Source: Clostridiales bacterium
GTDB lineage: Bacteria; Bacillota; Clostridia; Lachnospirales; Lachnospiraceae
Length of the DNA stretch: 44,280 nt
NCBI GenBank assembly: GCA_020859995.1
Contig: JAJBVE010000050.1
Span: 1-44,280 of the forward strand
Direction of reading: 5' to 3'
Below are positions 1 through 9,055 of this stretch, piece after piece (position 1 is the first letter of the stretch; every line of letters begins with the position of its first letter). The translations under genes were made by a program, and so were the position numbers. The notes beneath the pieces were generated by a model, which was given only the letters and a program-made list of their open reading frames with translations, was not told the origin of the DNA and made no database searches.

Positions 1-338
1 AAACGGAGACGGAAGCAGCGACGGAGGCACAGACAGAAACGGAGACCGAGGCAGCGACGGAAGCGCAGACAGAAACGGAGACCGAGGCGGCGACGGAGGC
101 ACAGACAGAAACTGATACCGAAACAGTGACGGAAACACAGACGGAGAGCGAGACCGCAGCCGCAACGGAGGCACAGACGGAGACCGAAACTGAGACGGAA
201 ACAGAGAGTGAAACCGAGGCCTCCGTGCAGACCGGTGATGAAACGTCCATCTTCCTCTGGTTCGCAATCATGCTTCTGGCGGCATCTGGCTTTACTATGA
301 CTGTGATCTATGACAGGAAGAGAAAATCCGGCAATTAA
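1..338 (+). CDS. C-terminal part of a Thr/Glu-rich repeat surface protein with a sortase-type tail (partial at left edge)
   Basis: The frame is open to the left edge, so only the C-terminal ~112 residues are present. They begin with Thr/Glu/Ala/Gln repeats (12-residue units such as AATEAQTETETE), a low-complexity stalk typical of wall-spanning regions. The tail has a sorting-signal layout: SVQTGD, then a hydrophobic segment (IFLWFAIMLLAASGFTMTVI), then a basic end (YDRKRKSGN). Lachnospiraceae surface proteins often carry a relaxed xxxTGD motif in place of strict LPXTG, so attachment by a class-specific sortase is inferred. The functional domain is outside the window, so substrate or role cannot be stated. 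A hairpin with a T tract follows at 347-385. A start at the internal ATG at 126 is unlikely because the repeat frame continues upstream without interruption. Confidence 0.75.
   Translation, partial: TETEAATEAQTETETEAATEAQTETETEAATEAQTETDTETVTETQTESETAAATEAQTETETETETESETEASVQTGDETSIFLWFAIMLLAASGFTMTVIYDRKRKSGN
15..122 (+). repeat. Three tandem 36-bp coding repeats
   Basis: Units at 15-50, 51-86 and 87-122 are near-identical and encode a 12-residue Ala/Thr/Glu/Gln block. More diverged TE-rich units continue to about 230. The array runs off the left edge, so copy number is unknown. Near-identity at the DNA level suggests recent expansion or contraction of the stalk. Confidence 0.85.
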
Positions 339-346
339 AAATCCAT

Positions 347-385
347 CCAGATCAGACATCGGGGTATCTGAACCTGGCTTTTTTT
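347..385 (+). terminator. Rho-independent terminator of the surface protein gene
   Basis: Stem arms are CCAG plus TCAGA (347-356) and TCTGA plus CTGG (367-377), with a small internal loop, followed by a T run at 379-385. It lies 9 bases after the stop codon. Confidence 0.7.
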
Positions 386-477
386 CGAAATGATGTAACG
401 TAAGCATGGGGGATTGTCAGCCCCATACAGAAATACTGGCGAAAAAGAAGAGCGGAAACACAGAAAATATGGGAAAA

Positions 478-502
478 GGGGCTGTTTTTGTGCAGCCCCT
501 TT
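478..502. terminator. Terminator hairpin, A/T flanks on both sides
   Basis: Perfect 7-bp stem GGGGCTG (478-484) and CAGCCCC (493-499). It has AAAA on the left and TTT on the right, so it could act in either direction. It sits just past the stop of the minus-strand response-regulator remnant (stop at 507-509), so it was probably that gene's terminator. Confidence 0.55.
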
Positions 503-506
503 AGCT

Positions 507-668
507 TTAAACAGTCTGGCAGTTGCATACTGCTTTGATTGCCTGAGCAACGGATTCGAAATCCTGTTTTAATATATAGCCTTTTGCATCGATATTGATC
601 GCTTTTATTATATTTTCATCATCTGCAAATGTGGTTAAGAGCAATATCCTTGCCTGCGGAAATACGGT
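507..668 (-). pseudogene. Remnant of a NarL/FixJ-type response regulator receiver domain
   Basis: Reading the minus strand from 668 down to a TAA at 509-507 gives about 53 residues. They match the second half of a receiver domain: an LLLTTFADDENI block (strand 4 with the conserved Thr), then AKGYILKQD, where Lys in YILK is the conserved receiver lysine, then a final helix ending QAIKAV. An in-frame stop (669-671) immediately precedes it. No start codon, phosphoacceptor-Asp half or DNA-binding HTH half is present. It is read as a gene fragment rather than a functional protein. A short stand-alone receiver-like peptide cannot be strictly excluded, but no start or ribosome site supports one. Confidence 0.6.
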
Positions 669-684
669 TTATGAAATTCTTTCA

Positions 685-713
685 TTGAACACATACTTGA
701 TTTGTGATATTCT
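685..713 (+). promoter_or_regulatory. Sigma-A-type promoter for the carboxypeptidase gene
   Basis: TTGAAC (685-690), a 17-base spacer, and TATTCT (708-713). The predicted start is near 720. A small hairpin (GTGCGG 720-725, CCGCAC 739-744) would form at the very 5' end of the transcript. Confidence 0.6.
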
Positions 714-772
714 GTCTTTGTGCGGTTGACATGTTCCGCCGCACGGAATGATCAGACAGAGAAGGTTTTATC

Positions 773-1939
773 ATGCAAAAAAATCAAGATGAGTATTCTG
801 GCCATTCGAGTCGGAGAGAAAACAGAGCTTCTTCTTATGGCAGCCGTTATGAGGAAAAAAACAGAAACTCCGCATCAGGGAAAAAATCTGCTGCCCGTAA
901 AAAGAGATCGGGCAGAAAGAAATCTGGAAGCAGACGTTCACATATGAACAGGGATAAAAAGATCGTCCTGCTCTTTCTTGCGGTATTTGCGGTGCTTATA
1001 ATCATCCTGTTTGCGGGAATATTTGTGTTGAGAAAGGACGGTCAGGACCGTTCCTATGGCAGTCAGGGTATTTTCAGCTTTCTTAGCGGATCGCAGAGTG
1101 CGGATGCGGCTCCGGATGTTACTGTAGATCTGGATTCGCTGTACAGTCCTTACGCGGCACTGATTGATGAAAGCACAGGAACCGTGCTGGGGGATAAGCG
1201 TAGCGATGAAGTGATTTACCCGGCTTCCATGACGAAGATTCTCTCCGTGTGGGTAGCAATTGAGAATATCAGCAATCTGGATGCCGAGGTGACTATGGCT
1301 TATGATTTTTATGATGAGCTTTACGCGCAAAGCGCTTCGCAGGCTGGTTTTGAGCCAGGGGAGACGACGGTTATCCGGGAGCTGCTCTACGGGGCGCTCC
1401 TCCCATCGGGCGCGGAGTGCTGTATGCAGCTGGCGATTGAAGCTGCCGGATCTGAGGATGGCCTGGTGGAGTTGATGAACCAGAAGGCAGAGAAACTTGG
1501 CCTGGAGCAGAGCCATTTTACAAACTGCACGGGACTCCATGACGACGATCAATATACGACGACATATGAGATGGCGCTGATTCTGCGCGCGGCGCTGGAA
1601 AATGAGACCTTCCGCGAAGTGTTTACCACTCACTATCACGTGATGTCCGCAACCGATGTCCATCCGGACGGATTTACCGTGTGGAGTACCTTCTTTAAAA
1701 ATGTGGAAGATGAAATTGTCACCGGAGGCGAAATCCTGGGCGCAAAGACTGGCTATACGCAGGAGGCGGGTCTCTGCCTGGCGACCATGGCGCAGGTCGG
1801 CGACCGGGAATATATCCTGGTGACGGCTGGCTGGTCGTCTGAGGATATTGGCTCTTACCACATTCTGGATGCGTTTACAGGCTATGATTTACTAGGAGAG
1901 GCCCTGGGGTTCGGGAATGAAAGCGAGGGCATTGGATAA
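773..1939 (+). CDS. D-alanyl-D-alanine carboxypeptidase, serine-type (peptidase S11)
   Basis: Membrane-anchored penicillin-binding protein that trims the terminal D-Ala from peptidoglycan stem peptides outside the cell. The 388-residue product has a long, Lys/Arg/Ser-rich cytoplasmic head (1-62), one membrane segment (about 64-86), and an extracellular catalytic domain. The three active-site motifs are visible: SMTK at 152-155 (nucleophile Ser152, base Lys155), SGA at 212-214 (SxN-equivalent, with Ala where Asn is usual), and KTG at 325-327. The SGA variant is worth noting but occurs in other S11 enzymes. Unlike DacA/DacF, no C-terminal amphipathic anchor is obvious; the N-terminal segment serves that purpose. 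The start is ATG 773, behind GAGAAGG. The gene is convergent with the histidinol phosphatase gene. Confidence 0.85.
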   Translation: MQKNQDEYSGHSSRRENRASSYGSRYEEKNRNSASGKKSAARKKRSGRKKSGSRRSHMNRDKKIVLLFLAVFAVLIIILFAGIFVLRKDGQDRSYGSQGIFSFLSGSQSADAAPDVTVDLDSLYSPYAALIDESTGTVLGDKRSDEVIYPASMTKILSVWVAIENISNLDAEVTMAYDFYDELYAQSASQAGFEPGETTVIRELLYGALLPSGAECCMQLAIEAAGSEDGLVELMNQKAEKLGLEQSHFTNCTGLHDDDQYTTTYEMALILRAALENETFREVFTTHYHVMSATDVHPDGFTVWSTFFKNVEDEIVTGGEILGAKTGYTQEAGLCLATMAQVGDREYILVTAGWSSEDIGSYHILDAFTGYDLLGEALGFGNESEGIG

Positions 1940-2027
1940 CTGCTTTGTGATAGCGGCTGACAAGAAACAGTCTGTAAAACGGGCAGAGAGCGCGTGATTG
2001 CAAAAAACGCTTGATGTTGTAAATGGC

Positions 2028-2840
2028 TCAGATACGTACCTGCCGCCCTTTTCGCTGCTCAAACACCGTATAATAACGGAAACCAAGAGACTCCAGCACT
2101 GCCTGCGCCTGGTCAAATGCGTACGCAACGTGGACGGGCCGGTGTGCGTCCGCTCCGACGGTGATGAGTTCGCCTCCGAGCTCGCGGTAGCGCGCAAAGA
2201 CACTTTTGCAGGGATTTGGCTCCCCGAGGCCTGCTTTGTAGCCACCCGTATTCAGCTCCAGACACTTTCCATTTTCAATCAGGTAGCGCAGAATCGGGTC
2301 GATATAGTCTGCGTACGTGCTGTAGGAATAATAGCGGTTTTTGTTCGGGCCGTAGCGCACGACAAAATCCAGATGTCCCAGGGTATCAAAGTCCTGCGGG
2401 GAAAACTTCAGCAGGGTTTCATACTCAGTCTGCAAATATTCTTCATAGCATTCGCGTTCATTTCTGCCTTCAAAATATTCCGGGTAATAAGGATCCATCC
2501 CGCGCACAAAATGCTGCGAGGCGATGATATAATCAAACTCATATTTCCGCGTAAGTGCTGCAAGCTCCCGGGGAAGATGCGGCATAATGCCAAACTCCAT
2601 GCCGATACTGATCTGAAGTCTACCCCTGTATTCTTCCTGCAGCTGTTTCATCCGCGGAAAGTAAGCATCCAGATCGAGAGAAAAGTCGGCGTCGCCGGGA
2701 GGCGCGTCAATGTCCAGATGCTCGGTGAAACAGATGCCGCGAAGGCCGAGATCCATGGCGCGGCGGATCATTTCCTTAGCAGGAGTCTCACTGTCCCCGG
2801 AAAAATCAGAATGCATGTGGAAATCATGAAGAATAGCCAT
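2028..2840 (-). CDS. hisK: Histidinol-phosphatase, PHP family
   Basis: Hydrolyses L-histidinol phosphate to histidinol in histidine synthesis; a cytosolic metalloenzyme with a PHP TIM-like barrel. The 270-residue protein carries the PHP motifs in order: HMHSDFSGD at the N-terminus, TEHLD, GMEFG, ASQH, LGHLDF and GADAH. These supply His/Asp/Glu ligands for a multinuclear metal site. Length matches HisJ/HisK-type enzymes (about 265). The start at 2840 is chosen because it begins MAILHDFHMHSD with AAGGA upstream; the 57 extra codons up to 3011 look non-coding. No other his gene is adjacent, so function rests on family membership; a related PHP phosphoesterase is the alternative. Confidence 0.85.
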   Translation of the reverse strand: MAILHDFHMHSDFSGDSETPAKEMIRRAMDLGLRGICFTEHLDIDAPPGDADFSLDLDAYFPRMKQLQEEYRGRLQISIGMEFGIMPHLPRELAALTRKYEFDYIIASQHFVRGMDPYYPEYFEGRNERECYEEYLQTEYETLLKFSPQDFDTLGHLDFVVRYGPNKNRYYSYSTYADYIDPILRYLIENGKCLELNTGGYKAGLGEPNPCKSVFARYRELGGELITVGADAHRPVHVAYAFDQAQAVLESLGFRYYTVFEQRKGRQVRI

Positions 2841-3181
2841 ATGGTTGTATGTTCCTTTCTTATTTATATATGCATAACACTGATTGAACTGAATACTATT
2901 GCGGTTTTTCCGTAATGGGAATCGAACAACAGAATGCTGCAACTTTCCAGGAGTGCAGATCAAACAGCAGAATGCTGTAAATATCAGGAATGCAGATGGA
3001 ACGGCAAACACTGAGATTTATCTGGAAAGACGATCAATCCCGCACGTTATCATAATGTAAGCTGCCCGCTTTATGCCCGGGACAAACTTTTTCTGTCGTC
3101 ATGATGGCCCGGATTCGTTCCCATCATAGCGAATTCTGCAAAAAAAGTCTATAAAAATTTTCAGGGAATGCATATTAGCAC

Positions 3182-3210
3182 TTGAAATTCTGGGAAAAAT
3201 TAGGTAGAAT
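3182..3210 (+). promoter_or_regulatory. Promoter of gap
   Basis: TTGAAA (3182-3187), a 17-base spacer, TAGAAT (3205-3210). The ~78-base leader contains a weak GGGGA/TCCCC hairpin. Nothing else was recognised in the 454-base gap 2841-3294. Confidence 0.7.
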
Positions 3211-3294
3211 AGCAAAAGGTTGGGGATTTTTTAACAAATGATGATTTCCCCGGCACTTACCTATTAAAAATCACATATAGGAGGAATTATTATC

Positions 3295-4308
3295 ATGGCA
3301 GTAAAAGTTGCGATCAATGGATTTGGACGTATCGGCCGTCTGGCATTCAGACAGATGTTCCAGGCAGAAGGCTACGATGTAGTAGCTATCAACGATCTGA
3401 CCAGCCCGAAGATGCTGGCTCACCTTCTGAAGTATGACTCTTCACAGGGTAAGTACGAGAAGGCTGACAAGGTTTCCTATACGGACGACGCGATCGTAGT
3501 TGATGGACATACCATCACGATCTACAAAGAGGCAGACGCTTCCAAGCTTCCGTGGGGCGAGCTTGGTGTAGATGTAGTTCTGGAGTGCACCGGATTCTAT
3601 ACCTCCAAGGAAAAATCCATGGCTCATATCAACGCTGGCGCTAAGAAGGTTGTTATCTCCGCTCCGGCAGGAAATGATCTTCCGACCATCGTATATAATG
3701 TAAACCACACCACTCTGAAGCCGGAAGATACCGTTATCTCCGCTGCTTCCTGCACGACCAACTGCCTGGCTCCGATGGCAAAGGCTCTGAATGATTATAT
3801 GCCGATCGAGTCTGGTATTATGTGCACGATCCACGCTTACACTGGCGATCAGATGATCCTTGACGGACCGCAGAGAAAAGGCGATCTGAGAAGATCCCGC
3901 GCAGGCGCTGTCAACATCGTTCCGAACTCCACCGGCGCTGCAAAGGCTATCGGTCTGGTTATTCCGGAACTGAAGGGCAAGCTCATCGGCGCTGCTCAGC
4001 GTGTACCGACCCCGACAGGTTCCACCACGATCCTGAACGCTGTTGTAAAGGGCGAGGCTACTGTTGAGGGTATCAACGAGGCTATGAAGGCTCAGGCTAC
4101 CGAGTCCTTCGGATACAACACTGACGAGATCGTTTCCTCTGATGTAGTCGGCATGAGATTTGGCTCTCTGTTCGATGCTACTCAGACCATGGTTGTAAAC
4201 CTTGGCAACGGCACCTCTCAGGTACAGGTTGTTTCATGGTATGACAACGAGAACTCCTATGTAAGCCAGATGGTTCGCACGATCAAGTATTTCGCTGAGC
4301 TTGCGTAA
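3295..4308 (+). CDS. gap: Glyceraldehyde-3-phosphate dehydrogenase, type I
   Basis: Oxidises and phosphorylates glyceraldehyde-3-phosphate to 1,3-bisphosphoglycerate with NAD+ in glycolysis. The 337-residue protein has the N-terminal nucleotide-binding motif [13 protein letters not shown], Asp34 after the second strand (favouring NAD over NADP), the catalytic motif [12 protein letters not shown] with Cys153, and the partner His180 in [10 protein letters not shown]. The start ATG is 8 bases behind AGGAGG. It is a single-gene unit between its own promoter (3182) and terminator (4443). Codons are strongly biased (CTG, ATC, TCC, CGT/AGA), as expected for a highly expressed gene. Confidence 0.97.
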   Translation: MAVKVAINGFGRIGRLAFRQMFQAEGYDVVAINDLTSPKMLAHLLKYDSSQGKYEKADKVSYTDDAIVVDGHTITIYKEADASKLPWGELGVDVVLECTGFYTSKEKSMAHINAGAKKVVISAPAGNDLPTIVYNVNHTTLKPEDTVISAASCTTNCLAPMAKALNDYMPIESGIMCTIHAYTGDQMILDGPQRKGDLRRSRAGAVNIVPNSTGAAKAIGLVIPELKGKLIGAAQRVPTPTGSTTILNAVVKGEATVEGINEAMKAQATESFGYNTDEIVSSDVVGMRFGSLFDATQTMVVNLGNGTSQVQVVSWYDNENSYVSQMVRTIKYFAELA

Positions 4309-4442
4309 TTCATCCGCACAGGAGGGCACAAGGCCGTGATCCCATTGACGACCGCTGACTAAAAACACCGGGAATAGATGGAAATCGCAGCCGGATTATG
4401 AGGAAAAAATAGTTTCTCATAATTCATGATAAGAAGACCCAG

Positions 4443-4476
4443 AAGAGGTCCGGTCTGATAGGACCGGACCTCTTTT
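4443..4476 (+). terminator. Strong Rho-independent terminator after gap
   Basis: Perfect 13-bp stem, 4443-4455 with 4462-4474, six-base loop, ending in TTTT. It separates gap from pgk. Confidence 0.9.
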
Positions 4477-4616
4477 CCGTCTATGCGGGCTTCGCAGAAT
4501 GTTTATTGCTGAATTTTAGCTGGAAATTGTTGAACACTAAATGATTTTCAAAGAATTCTCGATAGATTCGGCGGGGAACGCAGGATATGAAAAAGATTTT
4601 TCAGGAGGAATTTTTA

Positions 4617-5837
4617 ATGCTTAACAAAAAGACAGTTGATGATTTCAACGCCAGCGGCAGAAGAGTTCTGGTTCGCTGTGACTTCAATGTACCGCTCAAG
4701 GCTGGTGAGATCACGGATGAGACCCGTATCGTGGCAGCACTTCCGACCATCAAAAAGCTGATCGCTGACGGCGGCAAGGTAATTCTCTGCTCCCACCTTG
4801 GCAAAGTAAAAAATGGCCCGAACGAGGGAGAGTCTCTCGCTCCGGTAGCAAAGAGACTGAGCGAAAAGCTTGGCAAGGAAGTAACATTTGTTTCTGATTA
4901 TAATGTGACCGGCGCGGACGCAACGGCCGCTGTAGAGGCTATGCAGCCGGGAGATGTTGTCCTCCTGCAGAATACCCGTTTCCGCGGCGCGGAAGAGACC
5001 AAGAACGGTGAAGCGTTCAGCAAGGAGCTCGCCGACCTCTGTGATGATTATGTATGCGACGCATTTGGTTCCTCTCACAGAGCGCATGCTTCCGTAGCTG
5101 GTGTTACGGAATTTGTACGCGCAAAGGGCGGTAACTGCGCAGTTGGTTATCTGATGCAGAAAGAAATCGATTTCCTTGGCAACGCGGTAAACAATCCGGT
5201 ACGTCCGTTTGTAGCCATCCTTGGCGGTGCTAAGGTAGCGGACAAGCTGAACGTTATCTCCAACCTGCTTGAGAAATGCGATACCCTGATTATCGGCGGC
5301 GGCATGGCTTACACCTTCCTGAAGGCACAGGGCTATGAGATCGGTACCTCTCTCTGTGACGATTCCAAGCTGGACTATTGCAAAGAGATGATGGCGAAGG
5401 CAGAGCAGCTTGGCAAGAAGCTTCTTCTTCCGGTTGACACTGTAGTGACAGCTGCGTTCCCGAACCCGATCGATGCTGAGATTGCAACGGAAGTCTATGC
5501 TTCCACAGAGATCCCGGCAGACAAGATGGGTATGGATATCGGACCGAAGACCCAGGCTCTTTATGCAGAAGCGGTTAAGTCCGCAAAGACCGTAGTATGG
5601 AACGGACCGATGGGCGTATTTGAGAACCCGACACTGGCAGCCGGAACCATCGCGGTAGCGAAATCTCTGGCTGAGACCGACGCAACCACCATCATCGGCG
5701 GCGGCGATTCCGCAGCAGCAGTCAACCAGCTGGGCTTTGGCGATAAGATGTCCCATATTTCCACCGGCGGCGGCGCTTCCCTTGAGTTCCTTGAGGGCAA
5801 GGACCTTCCGGGCGTAGTGGCAGCGGATGACAAATAA
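4617..5837 (+). CDS. pgk: Phosphoglycerate kinase
   Basis: Transfers phosphate from 1,3-bisphosphoglycerate to ADP in glycolysis; cytosolic. The 406-residue product shows [13 protein letters not shown] near the N-terminus (substrate binding), [19 protein letters not shown] in the hinge region, NGPMGVFE, and the nucleotide loop [11 protein letters not shown]. Length is standard. The start is taken at 4617 ([10 protein letters not shown]), 8 bases behind AGGAGG (4603-4608); an upstream in-frame ATG at 4587 would place that ribosome site inside the gene. tpiA follows after 69 bases with no terminator, so the two are probably co-transcribed. I found no convincing promoter between the gap terminator and this start. 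Confidence 0.97.
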   Translation: MLNKKTVDDFNASGRRVLVRCDFNVPLKAGEITDETRIVAALPTIKKLIADGGKVILCSHLGKVKNGPNEGESLAPVAKRLSEKLGKEVTFVSDYNVTGADATAAVEAMQPGDVVLLQNTRFRGAEETKNGEAFSKELADLCDDYVCDAFGSSHRAHASVAGVTEFVRAKGGNCAVGYLMQKEIDFLGNAVNNPVRPFVAILGGAKVADKLNVISNLLEKCDTLIIGGGMAYTFLKAQGYEIGTSLCDDSKLDYCKEMMAKAEQLGKKLLLPVDTVVTAAFPNPIDAEIATEVYASTEIPADKMGMDIGPKTQALYAEAVKSAKTVVWNGPMGVFENPTLAAGTIAVAKSLAETDATTIIGGGDSAAAVNQLGFGDKMSHISTGGGASLEFLEGKDLPGVVAADDK

Positions 5838-5906
5838 TAGAAAACAGATGTCTGTCATGTAATAAGCAGAGCTGTAATCTGAGATATCATATAAGGAGAT
5901 AAAATC

Positions 5907-6656
5907 ATGGCAAGAAAGAAAATCATCGCCGGCAACTGGAAAATGAACATGACGCCGAGCGAGGCAGTAAAGCTGGTGGAGACGCTGAAACCGTTGGTAG
6001 TGAATGACGATGTGGACGTCGTATTCTGTGTTCCTGCAATCGACATCATCCCGGTAGTAGAAGCTGCAAAGGGCTCCAACATCCAAGTAGGTGCTGAGAA
6101 TATGTACTTCGAGGAGAAGGGTGCTTACACCGGAGAAATTTCTCCGAACATGCTGGTGGATGCCGGTGTGAAATACGTGGTTTTGGGCCATTCCGAGAGA
6201 AGAGAGTATTTCGCTGAGACCAGCGAGACGGTTAATAAGAAGATGCTCAAGGCATTTGAGCACGGCATCACGCCGATCATGTGCTGCGGCGAATCTCTTA
6301 CCCAGAGAGAGCAGGGCATCACGATGGACTGGATCCGTCAGCAGGTGAAGGTAGGCTTCCTCAATGTGACCGCAGATCAGGCAAAGACGGCTGTCATCGC
6401 CTATGAGCCGATCTGGGCAATCGGAACCGGAAAGACCGCTACCACCGAGCAGGCGCAGGAAGTATGCGCAGGGATCCGTGCATGCATTGCAGAGATCTAC
6501 GATGACGCTACCGCAGCAGCTATCCGCATCCAGTATGGCGGCTCTGTAAACGCAAAGACCGCTCCGGATCTGTTCGCACAGGCGGACATCGACGGCGGCC
6601 TGGTTGGCGGCGCGTCCCTCAAGGAAGAGTTCGGAAGTATTGTCAATTACAAGTAA
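5907..6656 (+). CDS. tpiA: Triose-phosphate isomerase
   Basis: Interconverts dihydroxyacetone phosphate and glyceraldehyde-3-phosphate. The 249-residue TIM barrel has GNWKMN (substrate Asn and Lys), the catalytic His in [13 protein letters not shown], the catalytic Glu in [13 protein letters not shown] (which also starts the mobile loop), and the phosphate-binding ends YGGSV and VGGASL. The start is behind AAGGAG. It is the last gene of the pgk-tpiA unit, with a hairpin terminator at 6750. A phosphoglycerate mutase gene, often next in Firmicutes, is absent here. Confidence 0.97.
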   Translation: MARKKIIAGNWKMNMTPSEAVKLVETLKPLVVNDDVDVVFCVPAIDIIPVVEAAKGSNIQVGAENMYFEEKGAYTGEISPNMLVDAGVKYVVLGHSERREYFAETSETVNKKMLKAFEHGITPIMCCGESLTQREQGITMDWIRQQVKVGFLNVTADQAKTAVIAYEPIWAIGTGKTATTEQAQEVCAGIRACIAEIYDDATAAAIRIQYGGSVNAKTAPDLFAQADIDGGLVGGASLKEEFGSIVNYK

Positions 6657-6749
6657 TAACATTGCATTAGCATTATTATAATATGTGCGATTGATAAAAA
6701 ACATGCGCATTGGGGCATACTGCCGGGATATAGCATAGTGACCGAATAA

Positions 6750-6784
6750 GGCGTTCTGTGATTTTGGTTTACAGGACGTCTTTT
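6750..6784 (+). terminator. Terminator of pgk-tpiA
   Basis: 10-bp stem, 6750-6759 with 6771-6780 (two G-U pairs), 11-base loop, followed by TTTT. Confidence 0.75.
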
Positions 6785-6908
6785 CATATTTGCACAATTT
6801 CTGGAACTCTGTTTACACGTCAGACTCGCGCCGCGCACCCCTGTTGCGGGATGCGAAGAAAACGAGTAACGAATTCTGTGAAATCTTTCACCTGTAAAGA
6901 AAAAATAC

Positions 6909-6937
6909 TTGACAGACCTTTGTTTTATGTGTATGAT
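6909..6937 (+). promoter_or_regulatory. Promoter of ylxM-ffh
   Basis: Consensus TTGACA (6909-6914), a 17-base spacer, TATGAT (6932-6937). The predicted start near 6944 lies only about 10 bases before the ylxM start codon, so the leader is extremely short. Confidence 0.8.
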
Positions 6938-6954
6938 AGGCAACGGTGATTGGT

Positions 6955-7299
6955 ATGGACGAGGTATTGCGGCAGACGCTTCTGTATGATTTTTATGGAG
7001 AATTGCTCACGGAGCATCAGCAGGAGGTGTATGAGACGGTTGTGCAGAATGACCTTTCATATTCAGAGGCTGCTGATATGTTCGGCATCAGCCGGCAGGG
7101 CGTCCATGAGCTGGTAAAACGCAGTGTGAAAACGTTGGAAGAGTATGAGTCGAAGCTGCATCTGGTGGAACGCTTCCTGAAGATCCGGGAGAATGTTCAG
7201 CAGATTCAGCACTTATCCTCCCACTGCGAGACGATTGAGAAAGAGATTTTAGCCAGACGGGTTTCAGAGTTATCCAGCCAGATCCTTGAAGAACTCTGA
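6955..7299 (+). CDS. ylxM: YlxM family DNA-binding-like protein of the SRP operon
   Basis: Small cytosolic helix-turn-helix protein (114 residues) of the UPF0122 family, found upstream of ffh in Firmicutes and thought to assist or regulate signal recognition particle function. The HTH is visible as LSYSEAADMFGISRQGVHELVKR at about residues 25-47, similar to sigma-70 region 4, followed by a coiled C-terminal helix region. Start ATG 6955 fits the family (MDEVLRQTLLYDFYGELL); a GTG at 6946 would add three residues. The ribosome site is weak (GGTG), and the promoter nearly abuts the start. ffh follows after 116 bases. Confidence 0.9.
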   Translation: MDEVLRQTLLYDFYGELLTEHQQEVYETVVQNDLSYSEAADMFGISRQGVHELVKRSVKTLEEYESKLHLVERFLKIRENVQQIQHLSSHCETIEKEILARRVSELSSQILEEL

Positions 7300-7415
7300 C
7301 AAGGTTGAAATTATCATATAATTTGTAAAGCAACAGAACACGATTCTGCGGATGATTTTTTGCGATACACGTTTCGCAGTGTCGGGCATCATGTTTGATA
7401 TATAGGAGAAACGGA

Positions 7416-8774
7416 ATGGCTTTTGAAAGCTTATCGGAGAAGCTGCAGAATGTATTTAAAAATCTGCGGAGCAAGGGTCGCCTGACAGAGGCGGATGTAA
7501 AGACTGCGCTCAAGGAAGTCAAGATGGCTCTTCTGGAAGCAGATGTCAGCTTCAAGGTAGTAAAACAGTTTATAAAGGCTGTCGAGGCGAAAGCAATTGG
7601 CCAGGATGTCATGAATGGCCTGAACCCGGGGCAGATGGTAATCAAGATTGTCAATGACGAGCTGGTCTCCCTGATGGGTTCTGAGACGACGGAGCTGGCC
7701 CTGCGTCCGTCTAATGAAGTCACGGTCGTGATGATGGCCGGTCTGCAGGGCGCGGGCAAGACCACTACCGCGGCGAAGCTGGCCGGCAAGTTTAAGTCAA
7801 AGGGACGCAGGCCCTTGCTGGTCGCCTGCGATGTTTACCGTCCGGCGGCGATTAAGCAGCTGCAGATCAACGGTGAGAAGCAGGGAGTGGAGGTTTTTTC
7901 CCTCGGAGATAAAGAAGATCCGGTGCGGATTGCCAGTGAAGCGATCCGCTATGCGAAGGAACACAGTCTGAATCTGGTCTTTCTGGATACGGCGGGACGG
8001 CTTCATATCGATGAAGATATGATGCAGGAGCTGCAGAAGATCAAGGATACCGTCTCAGTAGACCAGACAATCCTGGTGGTAGACGCGATGACCGGACAGG
8101 ATGCGGTCAATGTCGCAACTATGTTTGAAGAGAAAATCGGCATCGACGGTGTCATTCTGACAAAGCTCGACGGTGATACGAGAGGCGGCGCAGCGCTTTC
8201 AATTAAAGCGACCTGCGGCAAGCCGATTCTCTACGCGGGGATGGGCGAGAAACTTTCTGATCTGGAGCAGTTTTATCCGGATCGTATGGCTTCAAGAATT
8301 CTCGGCATGGGCGATGTCCTCTCTTTGATTGAAAAAGCTCAGGATACGATTGATGAGGAAAAAGCCCGCTCCATGGAGCAGCGTTTCCGAAAAGCGCAGT
8401 TTGGATTTGACGATTATCTGGAGAGCATGAATCAGATGAAGAATATGGGCGGTATTTCCAGTGTCCTGAGCATGATGCCGGGTATGGGCGGCGCCCAGAT
8501 GAAGCAGCTTGAGGACGCAGTGGATGAGAAGCAGATGGCCCGTATCGAGGCGATGATCCTCTCTATGACGCCGAAGGAGCGCGCGAATCCGGATATTCTT
8601 AATCTTTCCAGAAAACGCAGAATCGCTGCGGGAGCCGGAGTGGACATTAGTGAGGTAAACCGTCTTGTAAAGCAGTTTGAGCAGAGCCGCAAGATGATGA
8701 AGCAATACTCCGGGATGTTTGGCGGAAAAGGACAAAAGGGTGGAAAAATGGGACGGTTTCGGCTTCCGTTTTAG
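7416..8774 (+). CDS. ffh: Signal recognition particle GTPase Ffh (SRP54)
   Basis: Binds signal sequences of nascent membrane proteins and 4.5S/6S RNA and delivers ribosomes to FtsY. The 452-residue protein has the N domain (1-95, ALLEADV), the G domain with P-loop GLQGAGKTTTAAKLA, DTAGRLHID and TKLDGDTRGG, and a Met-rich M domain from about 300 (MNQMKNMGG and SVLSMMPGMGG). The C-terminus ends GKMGRFRLPF. The start at 7416 (MAFESLSEKLQ) is placed behind AGGAGAAACGG; seven extra codons upstream (7395) precede the ribosome site and are excluded. Confidence 0.97.
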   Translation: MAFESLSEKLQNVFKNLRSKGRLTEADVKTALKEVKMALLEADVSFKVVKQFIKAVEAKAIGQDVMNGLNPGQMVIKIVNDELVSLMGSETTELALRPSNEVTVVMMAGLQGAGKTTTAAKLAGKFKSKGRRPLLVACDVYRPAAIKQLQINGEKQGVEVFSLGDKEDPVRIASEAIRYAKEHSLNLVFLDTAGRLHIDEDMMQELQKIKDTVSVDQTILVVDAMTGQDAVNVATMFEEKIGIDGVILTKLDGDTRGGAALSIKATCGKPILYAGMGEKLSDLEQFYPDRMASRILGMGDVLSLIEKAQDTIDEEKARSMEQRFRKAQFGFDDYLESMNQMKNMGGISSVLSMMPGMGGAQMKQLEDAVDEKQMARIEAMILSMTPKERANPDILNLSRKRRIAAGAGVDISEVNRLVKQFEQSRKMMKQYSGMFGGKGQKGGKMGRFRLPF

Positions 8775-9055
8775 CCGGTTGCCGTACACAGATTGATGTA
8801 CAGGGTCTGCTACGCAGCCTATAAGGGAAGTGCCAGGAAAAAACGATGTGAAAAAGGCACTGCAGGAAATATTCTTTAAAAGGCGCTGCAAGAATAGAGT
8901 TATATAAAGACGCTGCGAAGAAAGTGCTGGTTCCGGTCGCTTAAGTGACCGTGGACGAGGGTGTGTGATCTCACAAAACCCTCAAATATAGAAAGTAGTA
9001 ACTGTAATTTTTATAAAAAGCAGTTACAAAAAGAATTAGTACAGGAGGTGAAAAA
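8775..9055 (+). promoter_or_regulatory. Structured intergenic/leader region before rpsP
   Basis: This 281-base gap has no gene. Two hairpins precede the rpsP ribosome site: CGAGGGT...ACCCTCx with an inner TGTGA/TCACA (8957-8983), and GTAACTG/CAGTTAC (8998-9004 with 9021-9027). Neither has a T tract placed as in a terminator. They may be leader structures that regulate or stabilise the rpsP transcript. No certain promoter was found. Confidence 0.4.

Noticed and set aside
1-235. Tandem repeats as a CRISPR array
   Set aside because: Units are contiguous without spacers and encode an in-frame Thr/Glu stalk.
1998-2915. 305-codon plus-strand open frame over the histidinol phosphatase
   Set aside because: The minus-strand reading has all PHP motifs in order; the plus-strand frame has none.
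4614-6797. 727-codon open frame on the minus strand across pgk and tpiA
   Set aside because: It lies exactly antisense to two certain glycolytic genes, has no ribosome site and no family resemblance; it results from biased codon use on the + strand.
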